From an uncultured Lachnoclostridium sp. (GTDB taxonomy: Bacteria; Bacillota; Clostridia; Lachnospirales; Lachnospiraceae): DNA of 64,000 nucleotides. The DNA lies in the NCBI GenBank assembly GCA_948330435.1, contig CAOJBY010000009.1, positions 62,001-126,000 of the forward strand, given 5' to 3'. Below, piece by piece: positions 23,920 through 32,720 of the stretch; position 1 is the stretch's first letter, and the number at the start of each line of letters is the position of its first letter. The position numbers and the translations under genes were made by a program. The notes under the pieces are model-generated. The model saw only the letters and a list, made by a program, of their open reading frames with translations, ran no database searches and was not told where the DNA came from.

Positions 23920-26900
23920 TTGTTCTGTTCCTCCCTCAAGATCTGCATCCTGTCTAATATGTTCCTCACAAGTTCCATCACATTCTCTTCCTCACGGCTG
24001 TTTTTCACTCTTCGGTATAAAAAGCTGGGCTTTTCTCCTGTCAGCAGCCGCATACGGCCACCAAAGGATCCAATAAATGCCGGAAACTCTGCGGGATCAA
24101 GTCTGGCCTTTTCATATAAGTATAAACGAATTTCCTCCGGACGTTCCACAATTTCTTTTACATAAACCCTGTGAGCCTTTATCTTCAAATCTGCCACTGC
24201 AAGGAGATTCATCACTGATTTTGGCGGCTCGCCAAACCGATCCAGAAGTTCCTCCAACATATCTTCACACTCCTCTTCTGATTCAAGGATGGCAATCCTC
24301 TTATAGATATCCAGCTTCTGGCTTTCACTGGGAATATAGCTGTCCGATATATAAGCATCCAGTTCTATGTCCACCATAGTCTGGAATTCCTCCTCCGTAG
24401 TATTGATTCCTTTTTGCTTTTTCACCGCCTCATTCAGCATCTTACAGTACAGATCATAACCAACTGCCTGCATATGCCCATGCTGCTGGGCTCCCAAAAG
24501 ATTCCCGGCTCCCCGTATCTCCAAATCCCGCATGGCAATCTTAAAACCGCTTCCAAGTTCCGTAAATTCCCGAATTGCACCCAATCGTTTCTCAGCCACT
24601 TCTTTTAGCATTTTATTTCGACGATACATAAGAAAAGCATAGGCTGTCCGGTTGGATCGGCCTACCCGCCCCCGAAGCTGGTAGAGCTGGGACAGACCCA
24701 TGTTATCTGCGTCATGAATAATCATGGTATTTACGTTGGAGATATCAAGCCCCGTCTCAATAATCGTAGTAGATACCAGTACGTCAATGTCCCCGGCAAT
24801 AAAATCATACATGATCCGTTCCAGTTCCTGCTCCTTCATCTGTCCATGAGCAAAAACAATATTGGCATCCGGAACAAGCCTGGAGAGTTGAGTTGTCATT
24901 TCCGCAATGGTGTTTACCCGGTTATATACATAATAGACCTGTCCGCCTCTTGAAAGTTCCCGACTAATAGCTGCCCGAACCATCTCCTCATCATATTCCA
25001 TCACATAAGTCTGAATTGGCATCCGATCTTGAGGAGCCTCCTCTAAGACACTCATATCCCGTATTCCAATCAGGCTCATGTGAAGGGTTCTGGGAATAGG
25101 CGTTGCTGTCAAAGTCATTACATCTACATTTTCTTTCAGCTTCTTGATCTTTTCCTTGTGGGCCACACCAAAACGCTGCTCTTCATCTATAATCAGAAGC
25201 CCCAGATCCCGAAATGCCACATCTGAAGACAATACCCTGTGAGTTCCAATTACAATGTCCACCATGCCCTTTTTCAGATCGACAATGGTTTTCTTCTGCT
25301 CTGTAGCAGTCCGAAACCGGGACAGCATATCTACCCGCACCGGAAACTCTTTCATTCGCTGAATAAAAGTATTGTAATGTTGCTGGGCCAAAATGGTGGT
25401 AGGCACCAGATAGACCACTTGCTTATTCTCCTGAACCGCTTTAAAAGCGGCCCGAATAGCAATCTCCGTCTTCCCATATCCCACATCGCCGCAGATCAGA
25501 CGGTCCATGATTCGACTGCTTTCCATATCCCGTTTTACGGCTTCAATGGCAAGCTGCTGGTCCTCCGTCTCCTCAAAAGGAAACAGTTCTTCGAACTCTT
25601 TCTGCCAGACCGTATCCGGACCATATACATATCCGTCTTTCTCCTGACGGACTGCATAAAGCTCCACCAAATCTCTGGCAATCTCCTGAACTGCTCCCCG
25701 AACCCTGGTCTTGGTTTTTACCCACTCACTCCCCCCAAGCCTGTTAAGCTTGGGTTTCTTTGCATCAGAACCGGCATATTTTTGGATCATCTCCAACTGG
25801 GTAGCCAGAATATAGAGGTTCCCCCCTTTGGCATACTCAATTTTAATATAGTCTTTCATGATCTTGTCTACTTCCACTTTCTCAATGCCTCGATAGATCC
25901 CAAGACCATGATTCTCATGAACCACATAGTCACCAATACTAAGTTCCGAAAAACTCTGAATTTTCTGCCCTTCATAAGTTTTATGGTGCTTCCGCTTTTT
26001 CTTTTCCTTGCCGAAAATATCCGTTTCAGAGATCACGGCAAATTTCACCATAGGATATTCATAGCCTCTGTGAACACTGCCATGAACCACCATAATCTCT
26101 GTTTCCTGAACACTGCGGTTTGGATCCTCTGAATAAAAGCTGTTTAGTTCTTCTGCCTGGAGATCCTCTGCCAAGCGTCTGGCTCTGGTTCCGGAGGCAC
26201 ACATAAGCACCACCGCATATTTCTCCCTTTTCCACCGCTTCAAATCTTTTAGGAGAAGTTCGAAGCTATTATTGTAGGGATTAACAGATCTTGCATCAAT
26301 CTGGTATCTGCCCGTTATCTCCCATGTAGGAGATTTCTGTTCCAGCATACATAAGGCCACACAATTCTTTCCATTCAGCCGAGCCGTTATTTCCGCCGTA
26401 CTATAGAGAAGTCGGGCTTCCTCCGGAAGAGTCTCGCCCTTTTCCGCCCGATTCGCCAGACTTTCTCTGAATTCCATCTCTACTGCATTACCCTTTTCCA
26501 CCAGCCTTGCAGGTTCATCCAGAAAAAATACGCTTTCTTCCAGTGGAAAATACTCCAAAAAGCTTACGGCTTTCTCGTCTTTCTCCGGTATCAGTTCAGC
26601 CGCCGGATAAATCACTATTTCACTCAAATTTTCAATAGAACGCTGGCTCTCCACATCAAAACTACGTATAGAATCTATTTCCTCGTCCCACAGCTCAATT
26701 CGCCAGGGATTCTCCTCTGTAAGGCTGTAGATATCTACAATCCCTCCCCTGACGGCAAATTGCCCCGGTGCATCTACCTGTCCCGTTCGCTCATATCCCA
26801 AACGAACCAGTCGCTCGCATAAGGCCTCCATCTGAACCAGGCTTTCCGTTCCAATGCAAAGCAATTCCTCTCTCATCTGCTTAAGAGGCTTTAACCGATC

Positions 26901-27269
26901 CATACAGCCATCAAAAGTAGTAATCACCGTAAGCCGTTCCTGGCTAAGCAAAGCCTCCAAAGCCCGAATACGCTGCTGAACCAGAAGATTTCCCTGAATA
27001 TCCGCATGAAAAAAGAGGAAATCCTTTGCCTGATAGAGAATTGCCCCACGGTCAAAATACCGGCAGTCCTCATAGATCTCCTTCGCTCTCTGTTCACTAT
27101 AGGTCAGAATTATCCGAAAGGAAAAATCTGCCCCCAATCCACAGGCTATATGAACTTTCTGAGAGTCAATGCAGCCCGATAGCTGCAATACCCCCCGATT
27201 CTTCCTTAGCTTCCCATGAATTTCTTCGTATGCACTTAACTTTTTTAACGGTTCCAGAAAGGCTTTCAT
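23916..27269 (-). CDS. mfd: Transcription-repair coupling factor
   Basis: A 1117-residue DNA translocase that displaces stalled RNA polymerase and recruits UvrA. Domains in order: UvrB-like N-terminal region (to ~350), polymerase-interacting domain with IGDYVVHENHGLGIYRGI (~460), RecG-like helicase with Walker A GDVGYGKTE, DEEQ box in LLIIDEEQRFG, QLRGRVGRS motif VI, and the C-terminal TRCF domain. The start overlaps the pth stop by 4 bases and the end overlaps the foldase gene by 4 bases. Full length. Confidence 0.97.
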   Translation of the reverse strand: MKAFLEPLKKLSAYEEIHGKLRKNRGVLQLSGCIDSQKVHIACGLGADFSFRIILTYSEQRAKEIYEDCRYFDRGAILYQAKDFLFFHADIQGNLLVQQRIRALEALLSQERLTVITTFDGCMDRLKPLKQMREELLCIGTESLVQMEALCERLVRLGYERTGQVDAPGQFAVRGGIVDIYSLTEENPWRIELWDEEIDSIRSFDVESQRSIENLSEIVIYPAAELIPEKDEKAVSFLEYFPLEESVFFLDEPARLVEKGNAVEMEFRESLANRAEKGETLPEEARLLYSTAEITARLNGKNCVALCMLEQKSPTWEITGRYQIDARSVNPYNNSFELLLKDLKRWKREKYAVVLMCASGTRARRLAEDLQAEELNSFYSEDPNRSVQETEIMVVHGSVHRGYEYPMVKFAVISETDIFGKEKKKRKHHKTYEGQKIQSFSELSIGDYVVHENHGLGIYRGIEKVEVDKIMKDYIKIEYAKGGNLYILATQLEMIQKYAGSDAKKPKLNRLGGSEWVKTKTRVRGAVQEIARDLVELYAVRQEKDGYVYGPDTVWQKEFEELFPFEETEDQQLAIEAVKRDMESSRIMDRLICGDVGYGKTEIAIRAAFKAVQENKQVVYLVPTTILAQQHYNTFIQRMKEFPVRVDMLSRFRTATEQKKTIVDLKKGMVDIVIGTHRVLSSDVAFRDLGLLIIDEEQRFGVAHKEKIKKLKENVDVMTLTATPIPRTLHMSLIGIRDMSVLEEAPQDRMPIQTYVMEYDEEMVRAAISRELSRGGQVYYVYNRVNTIAEMTTQLSRLVPDANIVFAHGQMKEQELERIMYDFIAGDIDVLVSTTIIETGLDISNVNTMIIHDADNMGLSQLYQLRGRVGRSNRTAYAFLMYRRNKMLKEVAEKRLGAIREFTELGSGFKIAMRDLEIRGAGNLLGAQQHGHMQAVGYDLYCKMLNEAVKKQKGINTTEEEFQTMVDIELDAYISDSYIPSESQKLDIYKRIAILESEEECEDMLEELLDRFGEPPKSVMNLLAVADLKIKAHRVYVKEIVERPEEIRLYLYEKARLDPAEFPAFIGSFGGRMRLLTGEKPSFLYRRVKNSREEENVMELVRNILDRMQILREEQNK

Positions 27270-27844
27270 TCTTTTACAACCTTTTTATTATACTGATTCA
27301 TGGCAGCATCCACCTGCCCCTGCACCATCATTTTCACCGCATCAGCACCATTGCGGACCGCTTCCTCTACAAGTTCCCGTTCCTCAGTCGAAAAATGGCT
27401 CAACACATGATCCGCCAGTTCCCATCCCTCCGGCTTTGCACCTACACCTACCCGAATCCGCAGAAACTCCTGAGTTCCCAGATGGGCAATAATATCTTTC
27501 ATTCCATTATGCCCGCCAGCACTTCCTTTCTTACGAATTCGTAAATTCCCCGGTGCCAGATCGATGTCATCATAAATCACAATCAACTCATCTTCCGTAT
27601 CCGCTTTATAAAAGTCCACGGCCTCCCCCACACTATTTCCGCTGAGATTCATAAAAGTCTGAGGTTTAAGAAGCAGGACTTTCGTCCCCTCTATGAGCCC
27701 CATACCACAGATGCCCTTAAACTTTGCCATATTCATACTAATATTATATTGTTTTGCCAAAAAGTCAATTACATCAAATCCAATATTATGCCGTGTATGC
27801 TCATATTTTTTCGTAGGATTCCCCAAGCCTGCAACAATATACAT
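27266..27844 (-). CDS. pth: Peptidyl-tRNA hydrolase
   Basis: A 192-residue Pth that frees tRNA from peptidyl-tRNA dropped by ribosomes. It begins MYIVAGLGNPTKKYEHTRHN, with the catalytic His in TRHNIGFDV, and has YDDIDLAPG and GGHNGMKDI as in the family. I start at 27844 (GGAG five bases upstream), where family similarity begins; the open frame extends 18 codons further without support. First gene of the pth-mfd-foldase operon. Confidence 0.95.
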   Translation of the reverse strand: MYIVAGLGNPTKKYEHTRHNIGFDVIDFLAKQYNISMNMAKFKGICGMGLIEGTKVLLLKPQTFMNLSGNSVGEAVDFYKADTEDELIVIYDDIDLAPGNLRIRKKGSAGGHNGMKDIIAHLGTQEFLRIRVGVGAKPEGWELADHVLSHFSTEERELVEEAVRNGADAVKMMVQGQVDAAMNQYNKKVVKE

Positions 27845-27932
27845 AGCAACTCCTATTCCAATATAAGGGGCCGTCTCCAGCCCAAAATTCATTTCCACCT
27901 TATACTACAAGAGATTCCTCAATTTTGCAAGA

Positions 27933-27968
27933 CAAAAACAGAGATGCCGCTGTCAAAGCGGCATCTCT
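27933..27968 (-). terminator. Terminator of spoVG
   Basis: AGAGATGCCGCT (27940-27951) and AGCGGCATCTCT (27957-27968), 12-bp stem, five-base loop, followed by GTTTTTG on the minus strand. Confidence 0.88.
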
Positions 27969-28011
27969 TCTCTCACTGATTCCTCATAACATAACGATCT
28001 GTAAATCCCCG

Positions 28012-28287
28012 TCAGGCTTCCTCTGATGCTTCTAACAATGCTGCTTGGTACTTTTCCAGAATAATTTTCTGGATCTGATCACGGGTCCCGGAATTGATGG
28101 GGTGGGCAATATCCCGATACTCTCCATCGGCTGCCTTTCTGCTGGGCATTGCGATAAACAATCCTTTCTCCCCTTCAATTACCTTGATGTCATGTACTAC
28201 GAACTCGTCTTCAATGGTAATTGACACAACGGCCTTCATCTTTCCTTCCTTTGTGACTTTCCGTACGCGTACATCTGTGATCTGCAT
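28012..28287 (-). CDS. spoVG: SpoVG regulator
   Basis: A 91-residue SpoVG, a small nucleic-acid-binding regulator involved in sporulation septum and cell-envelope control. MQITDVRVRKVTKEGKMKAV, the VVHDIKVIEG strand and FIAMPSRK match the family closely. AAAGGAGG precedes the ATG. It lies 77 bases after glgD on the same strand and ends in a strong terminator. Confidence 0.96.
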   Translation of the reverse strand: MQITDVRVRKVTKEGKMKAVVSITIEDEFVVHDIKVIEGEKGLFIAMPSRKAADGEYRDIAHPINSGTRDQIQKIILEKYQAALLEASEEA

Positions 28288-28364
28288 CTCTTTTGTTTCC
28301 TCCTTTTTCCAAAGGCAATGAATCTACTTGTAACCTAATTGCTTAGAACTAAATATTCTACATA

Positions 28365-29483
28365 CTACAGCACATACCTCTCGTTCTTTTCCACGACGAT
28401 CTTTACTCCGTTCTCGCCCACATAGCGAGAGTTGGCACGAATCGTATCACGGCTCTCCACGATACAGTTTTCAATGTACGTATTATCTCCAATATATACT
28501 TCATTTAAGATAATGGAGTTTTTAATAACACAATTATTTCCTACAAAAACTTTCTTAAAGAGAATCGAATTCTCCACAACACCATTGACAATACAGCCAC
28601 TGGCCACCAGGGAGTTCCTCACATCCGATCCCGGATTGTACTTGGCCGGCGGCAAATCCAAAACCTTGGAGTACACATCTGGATAAGTCTTGAAGAAATA
28701 CTTACGTACATCCGCTTTCAGGAAGTCCATGTTTGTCTCGTAATAAGACTCTACAGAAGAAATACTGTTCCAATAATCCGCAGTACGGTATGCGTAAATA
28801 CGCTTCAGATTCTTATAGCGAATCAAAATATCCCGCACAAAATCATACCGTTCTTCCTGTGCACATTTCTCAATCAGTTCGATGAGCTGCCTTCTGCGGA
28901 TGACATAGATTCCACAGGAAATCGTATTCTCCTGGCTCTCTACCGGCTTCTCCTCAAACTCCAGGATTCTTCCCTCCTCATCTGTACGAAGCACACCGAA
29001 ACGAGTGGTATCCGAGCCCACAGGAAGATCCTTGCAGACAACTGTAATATCCGCTTTCTTGTCAATATGATATTCCAACACCTTATTGTAATCCATTTTA
29101 TAAACCGCATCTCCGGAAGCGATCACTACATAAGGCTCATGACTGTTCTTAAGCCAGTCCAAATTCTGATAGATAGAATCCGCCGTACCACGATACCATG
29201 AGTTGTTATCTGCAGTAATGGTAGGAGTGAAAATGTAAAGGCCTCCCTGTTTTCTTCCAAAATCCCACCATTTGGAGGAACTCAAATGTTCATTCAGAGA
29301 ACGTGCATTATACTGTGTCAGAACCGCCACTCTCTGAATATGAGAGTTGGACATATTGCTGAGTGCAAAATCGATCCCCCTGTAGCTTCCTGCTACAGGC
29401 ATTGCCGCAACCGCCCTCTTATTGGACAGTTCTCTCATTCTGTGGTTACTTCCCCCTGCCAATACAATTCCAATCGCTCTCAT
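28365..29483 (-). CDS. glgD: Glucose-1-phosphate adenylyltransferase, GlgD subunit
   Basis: A 372-residue GlgD, the non-catalytic or regulatory partner of GlgC in Firmicutes ADP-glucose pyrophosphorylase. It has the nucleotidyltransferase fold (IVLAGGSNHRMRELSNKRA, with the GGxxxR loop altered to GGSNHRM) and a C-terminal left-handed beta-helix (SIILNEVYIGDNTYIENCIV). Its ATG shares one base with the glgC TAA, so subunits are co-translated. Glycogen synthesis. Confidence 0.93.
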   Translation of the reverse strand: MRAIGIVLAGGSNHRMRELSNKRAVAAMPVAGSYRGIDFALSNMSNSHIQRVAVLTQYNARSLNEHLSSSKWWDFGRKQGGLYIFTPTITADNNSWYRGTADSIYQNLDWLKNSHEPYVVIASGDAVYKMDYNKVLEYHIDKKADITVVCKDLPVGSDTTRFGVLRTDEEGRILEFEEKPVESQENTISCGIYVIRRRQLIELIEKCAQEERYDFVRDILIRYKNLKRIYAYRTADYWNSISSVESYYETNMDFLKADVRKYFFKTYPDVYSKVLDLPPAKYNPGSDVRNSLVASGCIVNGVVENSILFKKVFVGNNCVIKNSIILNEVYIGDNTYIENCIVESRDTIRANSRYVGENGVKIVVEKNERYVL

Positions 29484-30754
29484 TATCTGTCACCTGCCTT
29501 TATCAATGTCTCGCCACTTTCCAGAAAGCCGTCCTTGTAATCATCCGGTGTAGTGTCTCCGGAAATTGCCGTGTTCTTTCCAACCCTTACATTTGGCGGT
29601 ATGTAAGAATTCTCGCCAATGGTCACAAGGCCAAAAGAATAGATCTTGGGCTGTACCTTGTTGGGCGTATCTTCTCCAATGCCCAAAACAACCCCGTCTG
29701 AGATCTCCACCTCCTCGGCAATAATTGCTTTCTCAATGGTACAATTCTCACCAATATCGGTATTCTTCATAATGATGGAATCCCGGACCACAGTGCCTTT
29801 CCCAATGGTAACTCCTGAGCCAATAACGGAATTATATACATCACCATAGATCTCAGAACCACCACTGATAATACTACGCTCTATCTTGGACTCCATAGAG
29901 ATGTACTGAGGAGGAACCGCATCACTCTTGGTGTAAATCTTCCAAAACTCTTCATACAGGTTGAACTCCGGAATAATATCTATCAGTTCCATATTGGCTT
30001 CCCAGTAGGATCCCAGGGTCCCAACGTCTTTCCAATAGCCATTGAATTCATAAGCAAATAGACGATTACCATTCTCATGACAGTAAGGAATGATATGCTT
30101 TCCAAAATCACAACTCTGCTGGTTAGACATCTCAATTAAAGCATTCCGCAGGATCTTCCAACTGAATATGTAGATTCCCATAGATGCCAGATTACTTCTT
30201 GGATGCTCCGGTTTCTCCTCAAATTCCGTGATCCGATTCTCTCCGTCCGTAATCATAATACCAAAACGGCTTGCCTCTTCCATTGGCACCGGCATAACCG
30301 CAATCGTTACATCCGCATTGTTCTCCTTATGAAAATCAAGCATCACTTCATAATCCATTTTATAAATATGATCGCCGGACAAAATCAATACATACTCCGG
30401 ATTGTAAGTGTCGATGTAATCCAGGTTCTGGTAAATAGCATTGGCTGTGCCAGTATACCACTCACTGTTGTTGCTCTTCTCATAAGGAGGAAGAACTGTA
30501 ACACCACCAATATTGCGATCCAGATCCCAGGGCATTCCTATTCCAATATGCGTATTCAGGCGCAATGGCTGATACTGAGTCAGTACTCCTACCGTGTCTA
30601 CTCCTGAATTGATACAATTACTTAGGGGAAAATCGATAATTCTGTATTTTCCTCCAAACGAAACGGCCGGCTTCGCAACCTTGGCGGTCAACACCCCAAG
30701 ACGGCTTCCCTGGCCGCCTGCCAAAAGCATGGCAATCATCTCTTTTTTAATCAC
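29483..30754 (-). CDS. glgC: Glucose-1-phosphate adenylyltransferase, catalytic subunit
   Basis: A 423-residue GlgC that makes ADP-glucose from glucose 1-phosphate and ATP, the committing step of glycogen synthesis. It has the loop MLLAGGQGSRLGVLTAKVAK, SGDHIYKMDY with the metal Asp, FEEKPE, and a C-terminal beta-helix. A GTG start at 30754 is chosen because AGAGGTGA lies just upstream; the frame runs further 5' without a ribosome site. Promoter at 30797-30825. No glgA or glgB is in the window. Confidence 0.94.
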   Translation of the reverse strand: MIKKEMIAMLLAGGQGSRLGVLTAKVAKPAVSFGGKYRIIDFPLSNCINSGVDTVGVLTQYQPLRLNTHIGIGMPWDLDRNIGGVTVLPPYEKSNNSEWYTGTANAIYQNLDYIDTYNPEYVLILSGDHIYKMDYEVMLDFHKENNADVTIAVMPVPMEEASRFGIMITDGENRITEFEEKPEHPRSNLASMGIYIFSWKILRNALIEMSNQQSCDFGKHIIPYCHENGNRLFAYEFNGYWKDVGTLGSYWEANMELIDIIPEFNLYEEFWKIYTKSDAVPPQYISMESKIERSIISGGSEIYGDVYNSVIGSGVTIGKGTVVRDSIIMKNTDIGENCTIEKAIIAEEVEISDGVVLGIGEDTPNKVQPKIYSFGLVTIGENSYIPPNVRVGKNTAISGDTTPDDYKDGFLESGETLIKAGDR

Positions 30755-30796
30755 GCAATCACCTCTTGTTGTAATATTAGTTCGTCTATCAAGCAA

Positions 30797-30825
30797 ATTA
30801 TACCATATACATTGTAAATAGTGAA
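30797..30825 (-). promoter_or_regulatory. Promoter of glgC-glgD
   Basis: TTCACT (30820-30825) and TATAAT (30797-30802), 17-base spacer, with an extended TGG before the -10. Confidence 0.6.
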
Positions 30826-30969
30826 CATGTTTTTGCAAAAATATGAAATTATTTTAAACATTTTGCGACAATTTTTTACAGTCCTTTCGGCATTTTATCC
30901 ATATCCCACAAAATTAATCTTTGTTTCTTGTTGATTTTTTGGTTTTTTGCATTTTTTCTTCCGAAATCT

Positions 30970-30997
30970 TTGCTTTTTCATAAAATAAGGTTATACT
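30970..30997 (+). promoter_or_regulatory. Promoter of murC
   Basis: TTGCTT (30970-30975) and TATACT (30992-30997), 16-base spacer. The rest of the glgC/murC gap is AT-rich without other visible features. Confidence 0.55.
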
Positions 30998-31037
30998 GAT
31001 AAACATAAAACGAAAATTTAAAAGACAGGATGTGTAT

Positions 31038-32417
31038 ATGATGTATCATATTGATTTTCATAAGCCGATTCCCATTCACTTTATTGGCATCGGCGGAATC
31101 AGCATGAGTGGTTTGGCCGAGATACTTTTAAAGGAAAGTTTTCAAGTCTCCGGCTCAGATAACAGGGCTTCGGAATTAACAGAACATCTGGAAACCCTAG
31201 GTGCCAGGATTTTTATTGGTCAGGATGGCTCCAACATCCCGGCAAACTGTGCCCTCGTTGTCTATACGGCCGCTATTCATCCGGACAATCCGGAATTCGC
31301 TGCTGCAAAGGGTAAAGGAATTCCCATGCTCTCCAGAGCCGAACTTCTGGGACAGATTATGGCTAATTACGATACAGCCATTGCCGTAGCCGGAACTCAT
31401 GGCAAGACTACCACGACCTCTATGTGCTCTTCCATTCTCCTTGCCGCAGATATGGATCCCACCATCTCCGTAGGAGGTATCCTGCCTTCGATTGGCGGAA
31501 ATATCCGCGTGGGACATTCCAGAACCTTTCTGACGGAAGCCTGCGAATACACCAACAGCTTTCTGCACTTTTTTCCCTCTGTCGGGATCATATTAAATAT
31601 AGAAGAAGACCATATGGATTTTTTCCGCAATCTGGAGGATATACGCCATTCTTTCCGGTGTTTTGCAAAGCTTCTTCCCAAAGACGGACTTTTAATCATC
31701 AATGGGGATATTGAAAACTATAAAGAAATTACAGACGACCTGTCCTGTCAGGTTGTAACTTTCGGTACAAGTCCGGAAAATGATTACCAGGCCTTTGATA
31801 TTTCTTTCGGCGATCTTGCCCAAGCCTCTTTTAAAGTGAACATAAAAGGAGAACCCGTTCCTTTTTATTTAAGTGTTCCGGGTGCTCACAACGTATCCAA
31901 TGCACTGTCAGCTATCGCTTTAGCGATATATCTGCACATTCCTGTAGAAACGATACAAAAGGGTCTTCTTTCTTTCACCGGCACAGATCGACGTTTTCAG
32001 TATAAGGGACAAGTGAATGGATTCACCATTATTGATGATTATGCCCATCATCCCACAGAAATCAGAGCCACTTTAGCTGCCGCTGCACACTATCCCCACA
32101 GGGAGATCTGGTGTGTATTCCAGCCACATACTTACAGCCGTACGAAAGCTTTTCTTCCTGAATTTGCAAAGGCCCTCTCCCTGGCCGATCATGTGGTTCT
32201 GGCCGACATTTATGCCGCCCGGGAAACAGACACCCTGGGAGTCAGTTCGCTGACTTTGGCCGCAGAATTGGAAAAACTCGGGACGGATGTCCATTATTTT
32301 CCTTCCTTTGAAGAAATCGAAAAATTTTTATTAAAAAAATGTTTACACGGCGATCTGTGTATAACTATGGGTGCCGGAAACGTGATAAACATTGGAGAAA
32401 GTCTTTTAACCCAATAG
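31038..32417 (+). CDS. murC: UDP-N-acetylmuramate-L-alanine ligase
   Basis: A 459-residue cytosolic ligase that adds L-Ala to UDP-MurNAc in peptidoglycan synthesis. N-terminal Rossmann loop HFIGIGGISMSGLAEI, ATP loop AVAGTHGKTTTTSM, EACEYTNSF, and the C-terminal domain with DDYAHHPTEI. The ATG at 31038 has AGGA seven bases upstream. Its stop codon directly abuts the first DnaA box (32418). Confidence 0.96.
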   Translation: MMYHIDFHKPIPIHFIGIGGISMSGLAEILLKESFQVSGSDNRASELTEHLETLGARIFIGQDGSNIPANCALVVYTAAIHPDNPEFAAAKGKGIPMLSRAELLGQIMANYDTAIAVAGTHGKTTTTSMCSSILLAADMDPTISVGGILPSIGGNIRVGHSRTFLTEACEYTNSFLHFFPSVGIILNIEEDHMDFFRNLEDIRHSFRCFAKLLPKDGLLIINGDIENYKEITDDLSCQVVTFGTSPENDYQAFDISFGDLAQASFKVNIKGEPVPFYLSVPGAHNVSNALSAIALAIYLHIPVETIQKGLLSFTGTDRRFQYKGQVNGFTIIDDYAHHPTEIRATLAAAAHYPHREIWCVFQPHTYSRTKAFLPEFAKALSLADHVVLADIYAARETDTLGVSSLTLAAELEKLGTDVHYFPSFEEIEKFLLKKCLHGDLCITMGAGNVINIGESLLTQ

Positions 32418-32435
32418 TTATCCACATTATCCACA
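32418..32435 (+). promoter_or_regulatory. Tandem DnaA boxes, pair 1
   Basis: TTATCCACA at 32418-32426 and again at 32427-32435 with no gap. Both match the perfect DnaA box. They start one base after the murC stop; the second overlaps the murC terminator stem. A 21-base segment (32416-32436) containing them is repeated exactly at 32583-32603. Confidence 0.85.
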
Positions 32436-32478
32436 TGCTTTTACACCATTTTTGTGTAAAAAGCATGTGGATTTTTTT
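32431..32478 (+). terminator. Terminator of murC
   Basis: CCACATGCTTTTACAC and GTGTAAAAAGCATGTGG pair with one bulge (32431-32446/32454-32470), followed by seven T's. Confidence 0.85.
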
Positions 32479-32486
32479 GTGGACAA
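32478..32486 (-). promoter_or_regulatory. Near-match DnaA box
   Basis: The minus strand reads TTGTCCACA, one mismatch from TTATCCACA, just after the murC terminator. Another one-mismatch site, TTCTCCACA, lies at 32573-32581 on the plus strand. Confidence 0.5.
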
Positions 32487-32584
32487 CCTGTTAACATAAA
32501 TTTTTCCTCTCAAATGAACTTTCCCCGCATTTTTCGGCAATATCAACTTCCTCTTCTGGTTGCAAATAATACTTCTCCACAAAG

Positions 32585-32602
32585 TTATCCACATTATCCA
32601 CA
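32585..32602 (+). promoter_or_regulatory. Tandem DnaA boxes, pair 2
   Basis: TTATCCACA at 32585-32593 and 32594-32602, directly adjacent, an exact copy of pair 1 placed 167 bases downstream and about 120 bases before the dnaD start codon. The AT-rich DNA between the pairs has no gene. Confidence 0.85.
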
Positions 32603-32720
32603 TTTTTCATACTCCTTTCCACAAAAAGAAAAGACCATTTGCAATTTCGAAAAGTTATGATAAAATACACGTATGCAATGGGCAGCACGAAGTTTTTCCT
32701 TGTGGAAAAGGAGTACCATC

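Noticed and set aside
28288..28390. Sigma-H-type promoter for spoVG
   Set aside because: GAGGTATGT and AGAAT occur upstream, but the -35 part departs from the AGGA core at key positions, so I do not annotate it.
32416..32603. DnaA-box cluster as the chromosomal origin
   Set aside because: dnaA, dnaN and rpmH, which normally flank oriC in Firmicutes, are not in the window, and the boxes sit in an operon leader. A regulatory or titration role is simpler.
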